Shown piece after piece: positions 35,144 through 43,234 of a stretch of DNA of 53,715 nt. Every line of letters starts with the position of its first letter. Position 1 is the first letter of the stretch. Origin of the DNA: CAYLYP01 sp964387795 (GTDB taxonomy: Bacteria; Bacteroidota; Bacteroidia; Bacteroidales; UBA7960). A program made the translations under genes and the position numbers. The stretch covers positions 1 to 53,715 of the forward strand of contig CAYLYP010000014.1 of NCBI GenBank assembly GCA_964387795.1, written 5' to 3'. The notes beneath the pieces are model-generated. The model had not been told where the DNA came from. It did not search any database and worked only from the letters and a program-made list of their open reading frames with translations.

Positions 35144-37636
35144 ATGAAAAAAAACAAGATGTTATTCATAAGTCTGGCAGTTTTAGTGCTGTTAGGCATA
35201 ATGAAGACTGAGGTTCAGGCTCAGATTAGTAAAGGAGGGCAACCATTTAATTTTCAGAAGGGCAAATCTTCTGCTTCGTTGCCAATATATCAGGTCGCAT
35301 CACCTTCTATGGATGGAGTAGAGGCCATGGATGCTGAAGACGAGAAAAATGGCATGCCATACAGGGTAGCATTTAATGTGCCGGTGCATTTTGATTTTTT
35401 TGATTATGCACAAAAGGAAGTTATTGGCAACAGGCTTGTATGGACATTAGAGATACAAAGCCAAGGAGCAAAAGCCCTGAATGCCTATTACGAAAATTTT
35501 GTATTACCTGCTGATGGCTTATTCTTTGTATATTCATCCCAATACGATTATGTATCAGGAGCCTTTAGTCAGGAAAACAACAGGCCAAGCGGTCTTTTTG
35601 CTACTGCAATGATTCCTGGAGATAAGATGATTATGGAATATTCAGAGCCAATATCATCAGGAATGAACTCACCCAAGGCAGTTATCAGAATTTCAGATAT
35701 CGGTTATCATTATAGAGGTGCAGCATCCCTTACAGGGGAGAAAATTGATGAATCAGAGTTTTGTGAAGTCAACATTAATTGTCCTGAAGGAGAAAATTGG
35801 CAAAGGGAAAAAAAAGGTGTGGTTAAGCTTGTGATGAAGGAAGGTTCTGCCAGCTATCTTTGTTCAGGAAGTTTGATAAACAATACTGCACAGGATTTAA
35901 CCCCTTATTTATTAACGGCTTATCATTGTAGCGCATCTGCAAGTGCTGCTGATAAAGAGATGTGGGTTTTTTATTTTAATTATGAGCGTGAAGGTTGTGA
36001 AAACACAGGAACAGCACCTACCAATCAGACACTTACAGGTTGTACAATGGTTGCAAGGGGAATGATGAGCGGTGGAAGCGATTTCCAGCTTTTATTGCTT
36101 AATGAATCTCCACCTGAAGGATATAACCCGTACTGGAACGGGTGGGAGAGAAGTACAACTCCAAGCACATCAGGAGTTAGTATCCATCATCCCGCAGGAG
36201 ACATAAAAAAGATTTCTACTTATACAACGGCACTTTCTGTTGGAAACTGGTCAAGTGGTATGGCCCAGGGTCATTGGAGGGTTTATTGGGCTGCTACACA
36301 AACCAGTCATGGTGTTACCGAAGGAGGCTCATCAGGCTCGCCATTATTTAACAGTGATAAAAAAATTGTAGGGACACTGACTGGAGGAGGTTCATATTGC
36401 AACTCACCGAATGTTCCTGATTATTATGGCAGGTTTGATAAACATTGGAATGCAAATGGTTCTGCTGCTCTCCAACAATTAGCCCCATGGCTTGACCCCT
36501 GCAATAAAAACCTTACCACCCTTGAAGGTATAGATTACGAATATTTTAATCAGGCTCCCGATTCAGTTATGGCTATATCATTAGGAGATGGTTCAATTAA
36601 TCTTAACTGGAAAAAGGTCAATGCAACTGATCAGGTAGTTATAGCCGTTTCTACAGAAACCATTTATGCCAATCTTGAAAATGATGTAACATATACTGTT
36701 GGAGACGAAATACAATGTAACGGTGCTTCTGATGCTACTATTGTCTATGTAGGTGATGGAGAATCATTTATATATGAAGATGTTGAGCCATCTTCAACCT
36801 ATAACTTTAAAATCTGGGCAAAACTTGAGGGAGGAAGTTACACACCAGCAAGAGTTGTTTCTACGACAACATATTGCAGTGAAGCGACATCATTGCCTTA
36901 TGAGCAAATATTCACTGCTGATGTTCCATCTTGTTGGATTCTCACAAACAGGGCTGGTTCAGCTAATAACACATGGTTATTTGGTTCCTCATCAACGATT
37001 TCTATGTCTGGTATTACCGGTGGATATGCATATATTAACAGTTATGAGTATGGTACTTTTGCGAATCAAAATGCTGATTTAATTTCTCCTGTTTTTGACC
37101 TTTCAGAATATGCAGAAGTTGATGTATCATTTGTTCACAGATATCGTCATAAAAATGAATCAAAAGGCACATTTGCTTATAGCCTTGATTATGGTCTTAC
37201 ATGGCAGCCTATTCAAATCTGGGAAGCACATTCATTAAATCCTGAGACTTTTGAAGTAGATGTTACTGATTATGTGGCTCTTCAACCAAACGTTATGTTT
37301 GCATTTAATTATGTTGGTTCTGATGGATGGTACTGGGCAGTAAAACAGTTTAACCTGACAGGTTCAAAAGTTGGAATAGAGAACTATGATTCAAAAGAAC
37401 AATTCCGTATTTTCCCTAATCCGGCAAAAGATTTTGTTACAATAGAAACAGCGTCATCAGATCAAGAAGCTGTAATTGATATTGTTAATATGTCCGGGCA
37501 GGTGATTGTTTCAAGATCTGCTTCTTTTAAAGAAGGCGTAGTAACAATTGATACAGATAAAATTTCAAAAGGAGTATATCTTGTAAGAATTTCTACAGTC
37601 AAACAGACAATTACAAAAAGGCTTGTAATTGAATAA
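35144..37636 (+). CDS. Secreted S1-family (lysyl endopeptidase-like) protease with T9SS signal
   Basis: The 830-residue protein has a signal peptide (about 1-26), a propeptide-like region starting ISKGGQPFNF and a trypsin-fold domain with His261 (LTAYHC), Asp313 (GGSDFQLLLL) and Ser397 (GGSSGSPLF). Paired cysteines and the overall pattern resemble lysyl endopeptidases. A fibronectin-III-like segment (about 480-580) and a beta-sandwich of the cleaved-adhesin/MAM style (about 590-740) follow. The last 80 residues are a type A type IX sorting domain (FRIFPNPAKDFVTIE ... KGVYLVRI). The enzyme should be exported by the Por system and attached to the surface or released. Specificity for Lys is inferred, not seen. 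A terminator follows 18 bases after the stop. Confidence 0.88.
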   Translation: MKKNKMLFISLAVLVLLGIMKTEVQAQISKGGQPFNFQKGKSSASLPIYQVASPSMDGVEAMDAEDEKNGMPYRVAFNVPVHFDFFDYAQKEVIGNRLVWTLEIQSQGAKALNAYYENFVLPADGLFFVYSSQYDYVSGAFSQENNRPSGLFATAMIPGDKMIMEYSEPISSGMNSPKAVIRISDIGYHYRGAASLTGEKIDESEFCEVNINCPEGENWQREKKGVVKLVMKEGSASYLCSGSLINNTAQDLTPYLLTAYHCSASASAADKEMWVFYFNYEREGCENTGTAPTNQTLTGCTMVARGMMSGGSDFQLLLLNESPPEGYNPYWNGWERSTTPSTSGVSIHHPAGDIKKISTYTTALSVGNWSSGMAQGHWRVYWAATQTSHGVTEGGSSGSPLFNSDKKIVGTLTGGGSYCNSPNVPDYYGRFDKHWNANGSAALQQLAPWLDPCNKNLTTLEGIDYEYFNQAPDSVMAISLGDGSINLNWKKVNATDQVVIAVSTETIYANLENDVTYTVGDEIQCNGASDATIVYVGDGESFIYEDVEPSSTYNFKIWAKLEGGSYTPARVVSTTTYCSEATSLPYEQIFTADVPSCWILTNRAGSANNTWLFGSSSTISMSGITGGYAYINSYEYGTFANQNADLISPVFDLSEYAEVDVSFVHRYRHKNESKGTFAYSLDYGLTWQPIQIWEAHSLNPETFEVDVTDYVALQPNVMFAFNYVGSDGWYWAVKQFNLTGSKVGIENYDSKEQFRIFPNPAKDFVTIETASSDQEAVIDIVNMSGQVIVSRSASFKEGVVTIDTDKISKGVYLVRISTVKQTITKRLVIE

Positions 37637-37654
37637 GACCATCGTTTTATTATT

Positions 37655-37693
37655 AAAAAAAGCAGCATTATTTTCATATTGCTGCTTTTTTTT
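37655..37693 (+). terminator. Rho-independent terminator of the S1 protease gene
   Basis: AAAAAAAGCAGCA pairs with TGCTGCTTTTTTT around a loop of about a dozen A+T-rich bases, followed by further Ts. The A/T arms make it usable in both directions. Confidence 0.75.
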
Positions 37694-38142
37694 ACTTTCT
37701 GACATTTACATTTTGTCTGTCTGCTTTTTTTTAAGGGAGTTGAGGCGGCAAGAAAATGGTTCTATTTACAAATGTTTATTAAGTAAGTGTGAATGAATAT
37801 ATAAGTTTTTATTGAAAAAATCAATAAGAGATTAAATGCAAGGCAAGTAGATGGCACTTGTATTTTAAGTGTAAATCTTTAACTGATAAGGCTGCTCTTA
37901 TTTTTTCTTTCTTAAAAGCAGTTAAGTGAAATGTAAGTTTTATAATATGTTTTTTTTCTAAAAGAAGGTTGTGGTTTAATGGAATAATTCATCAGAAACA
38001 ATAAAGTGTGAGATTATTTTAATCAGATATATTATTTCTTATGTTTATAAAATAACACAATAAGAGATAAAAATATTGAAAAATGATAAGTTCTTGATAA
38101 AAACAATTGATTTTGCGGGTTTTTTTTTATAACATTTAATCC

Positions 38143-38150
38143 TATTTTTG
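38143..38150 (+). promoter_or_regulatory. Possible -7 box of the C10 protease gene
   Basis: TATTTTTG fits the TAnnTTTG consensus and lies 29 bases before the ATG. The -33 position shows only T-rich sequence. Confidence 0.4.
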
Positions 38151-38179
38151 TATTACTAACTTAAAATCAAGGCAAAATA

Positions 38180-40297
38180 ATGAAAAGATTTTTTTTACTT
38201 TTTTTCATCCTTTCATTTGGGCAAATGGCAATAGCTCAAAAGGTAGGTTTATCTGATGCATACAGTGCAGGTACAAATTTTGTGAATGCTTATGCACAAG
38301 GTAACATTAGTAAAGGTTCTCAGCCAATAGAGCTAATTCAGGATCAGTTTTATGCTGCAACAGTCGATTCTGATACAACAATATATATTTTTAAAATGAA
38401 AGGCCATGAAGGATTTGTTATGGTTTCAGCAGACCGTAACCATTTGCCAATTTTAGGTTTTTCTTTTGATAGTGATATTGACTTTTCGAACCTGGCACCT
38501 GGATTTCAGTATTGGATAAATGGTTTATCGCAAGATGTTTCAACAACCATGTCAACAGGGGTTCAGAGAAGCGAAACAAAAGCTGAATGGGATATGCTTT
38601 TGGGTAACAATATGTCAGCAAAACTTGATGATGTTACTGTAGGGCCATTGTTATATTCAAAATGGAACCAGGATTACCCTTATAATACTTTATGTCCTGA
38701 GGATGAAGATGGTCCTGGGGGGTTCGTATATGTAGGCTGTGTTGCAACAGCAATGGCACAGATAATGAATTATTATCGCCATCCTCAAACTGGAACGGGG
38801 AGTTTTTCATATAATACTGCATACGGCCCTCAATCAGTAAATTTTGGACAATCGACCTATAATTTCGATGGTATGCCAAAAACGATAACAACCCCTAATT
38901 TTGAAATATCACAGTTAGGTTATCATTGCGCAGTAGCTGTAGCGATGAATTTTGCGCCTGATGGTTCTGGGGCACAATCACAATATGCTGCATACGCATT
39001 AAAAAATTATTTCAAGTATTCTCAAAGCACTCAGATAATCCAAAAAAGCAATTATTCTATCGCTGATTGGGAGGCATTATTAATGCAACATATCGATAAC
39101 CGTCAACCCCTTTATTATTCAGGTACTGATGCTGGTTCAAGTTCAGGACATGCATTTGTTTGTGATGGATACAAAACAGTAGAAAGCACAAAATATTTTC
39201 ATTTTAACTGGGGTTGGGGAGGCAGTGGTGATGCTTTTGTATTGCTCACTGCGATGAACTCAGGCAATGGAAACTTCAGTTCATACCAACAAGCTATCAT
39301 CAATATCTATCCTGCAGGCACTTATCCAAACTATTGTTCGGGAGCAAAAGTGGTAACTACATATGAAGGAACTATTGATGATGGAAGTGGCCCTGCTAAT
39401 AATTATCAACCAAACACTGACTGCACAATTTTACTATCTCCTGAGCATCCATCAGGAACAGAGACCATCAAACTCACTTTTAATTATTTCCAGACAAATG
39501 CTGACACTGATGTGCTTCAAATTTTTGATGGTGAATCTGAATCAGCAGCTTTAATAGGATCTTATTCTGGAACTCAAATTCCTCCAGCAATTACCAGTAC
39601 TGGCAACAAATTGTTTCTTAAGTTCACTACAGGTGCTCAGGATGGTCTGTTAGGATGGAGTGCTAACTTTACAACTACCAGGCCTTCACATTGCTCTGGA
39701 ATAACTTCCTTAACTGAACCTAATGGTTCTATTGAAGATGGAAGTGGTACTTATAATTACAATGATAATTCAATGTGCCGTTGGAGAATTGAGCCTGAGG
39801 GAGCGACTTCTGTTACACTGAACTTTGTATCATTTGATGTTGAAGAAACAAATGACTATGTTCAGATAACTGATCATGTTACTAATACAACCATTGCAAA
39901 ATTATCAGGTAACGAACTGCCTGCATCAATTACAATACCAACATCAAAAGTTCAGATCAGGTTCTTTTCAAATGGTATTGTTACAGGTGAAGGTTGGGTG
40001 TTAAATTATACATCTTCAACAACAGCTGTTTCTGAAAACTCTGTTCTTTTTGATCTTAGTATTTGGCCAAATCCTGTTTCCAATAATCTGGTGGTTCGTT
40101 CATCAAATCTTTCAAAATCAAACTATAACATTGAATTGATGAACCTTTCTGGTCAGGTATTGGATAAAATCCAGGTAGGAGATGCAAGTGCTGCAAATGA
40201 GGTTTCATTTGATGTTTCAACACTCCCTCAGGGGATTTATTTAATACGTGTTTCTGATAACGAATCTTCAACTGTTCGGAAGTTTATCAAGAAATAA
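38180..40297 (+). CDS. Secreted C10 (streptopain-like) cysteine protease with two CUB domains, T9SS signal
   Basis: The 705-residue protein has a signal peptide ending near AIAQ, then an inhibitory propeptide containing GNISKGSQPIEL and FKMKGHEGFVMVSAD. The peptidase C10 domain has Cys187 in VGCVATAMAQ, His324 in SGHAFVCDGY and the FHFNWGWGG segment. Two CUB-like domains follow (about 390-505 and 510-620), each starting near a YC/HCSG motif with the IDDGSG or IEDGSG pattern. The last 80 residues form a type A type IX sorting domain (FDLSIWPNPVSNNLVV ... QGIYLIRVSD). Family members include SpeB, interpain and PrtT. It has its own promoter-like box and terminator, so it is probably monocistronic. 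Confidence 0.92.
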   Translation: MKRFFLLFFILSFGQMAIAQKVGLSDAYSAGTNFVNAYAQGNISKGSQPIELIQDQFYAATVDSDTTIYIFKMKGHEGFVMVSADRNHLPILGFSFDSDIDFSNLAPGFQYWINGLSQDVSTTMSTGVQRSETKAEWDMLLGNNMSAKLDDVTVGPLLYSKWNQDYPYNTLCPEDEDGPGGFVYVGCVATAMAQIMNYYRHPQTGTGSFSYNTAYGPQSVNFGQSTYNFDGMPKTITTPNFEISQLGYHCAVAVAMNFAPDGSGAQSQYAAYALKNYFKYSQSTQIIQKSNYSIADWEALLMQHIDNRQPLYYSGTDAGSSSGHAFVCDGYKTVESTKYFHFNWGWGGSGDAFVLLTAMNSGNGNFSSYQQAIINIYPAGTYPNYCSGAKVVTTYEGTIDDGSGPANNYQPNTDCTILLSPEHPSGTETIKLTFNYFQTNADTDVLQIFDGESESAALIGSYSGTQIPPAITSTGNKLFLKFTTGAQDGLLGWSANFTTTRPSHCSGITSLTEPNGSIEDGSGTYNYNDNSMCRWRIEPEGATSVTLNFVSFDVEETNDYVQITDHVTNTTIAKLSGNELPASITIPTSKVQIRFFSNGIVTGEGWVLNYTSSTTAVSENSVLFDLSIWPNPVSNNLVVRSSNLSKSNYNIELMNLSGQVLDKIQVGDASAANEVSFDVSTLPQGIYLIRVSDNESSTVRKFIKK

Positions 40298-40321
40298 ATC
40301 TTAGGATTAAAGAGACGTGAT

Positions 40322-40360
40322 AGAGCTGCATGGATTTCCCTGTGCAGCTCTTTTTATTTT
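40322..40360 (+). terminator. Rho-independent terminator of the C10 protease gene
   Basis: AGAGCTGCA pairs with TGCAGCTCT around a loop of about 12 bases and is followed by TTTTATTTTTATT. Confidence 0.8.
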
Positions 40361-40387
40361 TATTGATTATAAGACTTTTATTAACAA

Positions 40388-40486
40388 GATGAAACGAACA
40401 TGTTTGCGAATTATACACAAACACCAATGAAAACAGCAAACATGGAGTTCCATCAGACCTTAACTAACAAATTATTTACGGATGAA
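40388..40486 (+). repeat. Structured intergenic repeat B, copy 1
   Basis: GATGAAACGAACATGTTTGC (40388 on) and ACAGCAAACATGGAG (40434-40447) delimit the core. CATGTTTGC and GCAAACATG are a perfect 9-bp inverted repeat, so RNA or single-stranded DNA would fold. Matching copies lie at 46031-46196 (same strand) and 34828-34952 (opposite strand). The copy ends with TTATTTACGGATGAA. It lies about 380 bases upstream of the cupin gene in the same orientation. Confidence 0.7.
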
Positions 40487-40866
40487 ATATTAATCGGATT
40501 TTTTTAGGATACAGCTAGCAATAACTATTTTCATATGTTATTGCGGCTTTTCTTTAATATATTGGGTAAAAGATTGATTTTACGCTTAAGCTGATGATAT
40601 TCTGAAAAAATTCAGTTACATTAGTTAGCTTAGGGTTTGTTTATTTAACTGATCGCTAAACATTGTTATAATGATTGATGTTCAATCTTATGAATAAAAG
40701 GAGATACCTTTGTTTTTGGGTTTACTTTACATGGAGGCCTGAATAATATGATTTTTTTCAAAAAATTTATATGAGACAAAGGCATGCAATGACAAATCAG
40801 ATTCACCTTGAGGATTGCAAAATAAAGCAAGAATAAAAAGAGTTTTAAACACAAATAACAAAAGGG

Positions 40867-41205
40867 ATGAAAATCACTCATTGGGAAAGCCTACCTATCG
40901 CGGAAACACCTCATAAAGTTGATGTTCGTAAATTATATGAAACAGATGATGCTCAGGTGATGCATATTTGCCTGAAGCCTGGAGAAAGCCTAAAGCCGCA
41001 TATAACACCAGTTGATGTATTCTTTTTCATTCTTGAAGGGAATCCTACAATTCAGGTTGGTGATGAGAAGCGTGAAGTGGAACCAAACAGTCTTATAGAA
41101 AGCCCAAAGGAAATTGTGCATTGCATAAGTAACCTTAGCCAATGTCAGGCAAGGATATTGGTGGTTAAAACCCCAAAACCGATAAAGAGTGCCCGAATCC
41201 TTTAG
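40867..41205 (+). CDS. Small cupin-domain protein
   Basis: The 112-residue single-domain cupin (Cupin_2 style) shows the two conserved motifs in reduced form: LKPGESLKPHITPVDVFFFILEG (split: KPGESLKPH, then FFFILEG) and EPNSLIESPKEIVHCI. Of the usual metal ligands only His46-like (KPHITP) and the late His (IVHCI) are clear, so metal binding is uncertain. It precedes the aldehyde oxidoreductase gene by about 150 bases on the same strand. A functional link is possible but not shown. The substrate is unknown. Confidence 0.78.
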   Translation: MKITHWESLPIAETPHKVDVRKLYETDDAQVMHICLKPGESLKPHITPVDVFFFILEGNPTIQVGDEKREVEPNSLIESPKEIVHCISNLSQCQARILVVKTPKPIKSARIL

Positions 41206-41353
41206 GTGATTAAATGTTAGGTGTTTTTTTTAGAATATTGCTTGGACAAGTATATATTGGTAAAATTCTTTGGTTTGATGGGCTTTCCTCTTTCCATTTT
41301 TATTTTTCCAATGCACATGTTCAATTTTAATGAATTGATAAATATATAATCAA

Positions 41354-43234
41354 ATGAGCCATACACATTTGAAAACACTAATGATTGATGCTGCCAATGG
41401 GTTTTATAAAATCCAAAAGTATGAACTTGGCAATTTCTGGGGGCCTGTAGATCTGGGAATCCATCTTTCCCATAAATATAATAGCCTTAATATCGGCACA
41501 GGGTTATTGGCTGGGAGTATCTTTCCTGGTTCAAACCGATTGATAGTAAGTGGTATCAGCCCATGTTGGCATGGATTTTATATCTCAAGCATGGGGGGAG
41601 CAGGATTAATATTTGACAATCTTGGCATTAACTTACTTGCAATCACTGGAAAAGCTTCAATGCCTTCTGTTTTATATCTGAACCGTATTCATGGCGAAGA
41701 GATTCAAGTTGAGATTGTTCCCATCAGGCTAAGAACAATATGGGGTGAAGGAAGGAAAGGGGTCTATGCCCTGATGGAACATTCCCTTGGTTTATTTGCA
41801 GGAAGGTATGAAGAAGATCCCAGGGTAATTGCTACCGGGCCTGCATCCCTTTATTCTGACTTTGGTGCTTTGGGCTCTGCTCCTGTTCGTAAGGGAGAGC
41901 TTACTTTTGTAGATACCTGGGCTGGAAGAGGTGGTTTTGGTACTAAGATGCTCCAGCAACATGGAATTGCTGCTGTTATTTATGGTGGGACTTACCTGGA
42001 TGAAGATTTTCGTGACCGCAATGTCGCTGATGCCTGGTTTGAAGATAAATACAATAAAAAGCTATCTGCAAAAGATATTGAAGCAACTACAAAATACAGA
42101 TATGACCCAGCCTTTAATACAGGAGGAACTTTTGGGGTAAATTATGCCGGTATGCAGGACAATATCCTTGCCTTTAATTACAGAAGTATCTCATGGCCAA
42201 AAGAAAAAAGATTGAAGTTGCATGAAGAGTTTATCCTGAATCATTATCTTAAGCAATTTAACGAGGAAACCATAGAAACAAAACAGCAGAAAACATGTGG
42301 GGAGCCTTGTGCTGCGGTTTGCAAAAAGCTTAATGGCCATTTTAAAAAGGATTATGAGCCTTATCAAACTTTGGGGCCTCTCTGTGGAATTTTTGACCAG
42401 AGAGCTGCTGAGTTATTGAATCAAAAAGCGGATAGCATGGGTTTTGATGCTATTTCGATGGGCGGGGTATTAAGCTGGCTGATGGATTGTTTGGATCGGG
42501 GCTTAATAGAGCCACAGGAGCTTGGGGTGTCTCAAAAACCATGTTTTAATCCAGAGGGTTTTGACATTGTTAATGATTCAATGCACAATGCAGTTTTGGG
42601 GATGGCTTTAATTGATGAGATGGTAAAACCTGATGGACTTATTAATTTAAAGGAAGGCGCCAGAAAATATGCCCGTCAGATAGCCAGAAAGAAAGGGAAG
42701 GAGGTAATTGATTGTTTTCTATATGTTTCTTTTGCCAGACATGGCTGGATGGTCCCAAATCAATACTGGACTCCCGGTGCATTGTCACCTATGGCAATAA
42801 TGGGGAAATACTATATGAATTATGGGAAAGTCTTTATTCCTCCCAGAGAATTGGGTAGGGAAAATGCAAAGCGCATGATTGCTGAATTAAGCCTTGATAA
42901 TTTGGGGATGTGCCGTTTTCATCGTGCATGGGCTGAAGATATGATCCCTGAGATTATTGATAAGCTTTTTGGAAATAAAGACAAATTCCTTGACACATTA
43001 AAACTTACAGCAAGTCGGATTAACAGCCGCAATGCATCCATCTTTTGGGAAAGTGCTTTAAATATTGATTTTGTTTATTCTTTCCTTAAAAAACAAAAAG
43101 ATGAAGGCAACAATCATCCCGAACTTGAACATTGGCTTAATCGTTTTGATTCGGATAAACATAATGCAGCCCTCGACTTTTGGTACGATATCCATAAAGG
43201 GATCCATGAATCCTTGAGCGAATTCCCTGTATAA
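41354..43234 (+). CDS. Aldehyde:ferredoxin oxidoreductase-family tungsto/molybdoenzyme
   Basis: The 626-residue protein matches the AOR family in length and layout. The N-terminal domain binds the tungstopterin (GNFWGPVDLGIHL and GTGLLAGSIFPGSNR-like region, about 25-60). Four cysteines for a [4Fe-4S] cluster are visible: Cys315, Cys319 and Cys323 (TCGEPCAAVC) and Cys520 (DNLGMCRFH). The first spacing is CxxxC, where the Pyrococcus enzyme has CxxC. Such enzymes oxidise aldehydes to acids with ferredoxin in the cytoplasm of anaerobes. No separate electron-carrier or cofactor gene is adjacent apart from the cupin. The gene abuts the convergent DUF5686 gene without any gap. Confidence 0.9.
   Translation: MSHTHLKTLMIDAANGFYKIQKYELGNFWGPVDLGIHLSHKYNSLNIGTGLLAGSIFPGSNRLIVSGISPCWHGFYISSMGGAGLIFDNLGINLLAITGKASMPSVLYLNRIHGEEIQVEIVPIRLRTIWGEGRKGVYALMEHSLGLFAGRYEEDPRVIATGPASLYSDFGALGSAPVRKGELTFVDTWAGRGGFGTKMLQQHGIAAVIYGGTYLDEDFRDRNVADAWFEDKYNKKLSAKDIEATTKYRYDPAFNTGGTFGVNYAGMQDNILAFNYRSISWPKEKRLKLHEEFILNHYLKQFNEETIETKQQKTCGEPCAAVCKKLNGHFKKDYEPYQTLGPLCGIFDQRAAELLNQKADSMGFDAISMGGVLSWLMDCLDRGLIEPQELGVSQKPCFNPEGFDIVNDSMHNAVLGMALIDEMVKPDGLINLKEGARKYARQIARKKGKEVIDCFLYVSFARHGWMVPNQYWTPGALSPMAIMGKYYMNYGKVFIPPRELGRENAKRMIAELSLDNLGMCRFHRAWAEDMIPEIIDKLFGNKDKFLDTLKLTASRINSRNASIFWESALNIDFVYSFLKKQKDEGNNHPELEHWLNRFDSDKHNAALDFWYDIHKGIHESLSEFPV

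Larger units (their letters stand above)
37637..38179. other. Intergenic stretch between the two protease genes
   Basis: After the terminator (37655-37693) the DNA is very A+T-rich with no gene. A TATTTTTG box lies near its end. Confidence 0.5.
40298..40866. other. Intergenic stretch with terminator and repeat B copy 1
   Basis: Contains the terminator of the C10 gene and repeat B copy 1. From 40487 to 40866 I see no gene; an AAAGGG sequence directly precedes the cupin start. Confidence 0.5.
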
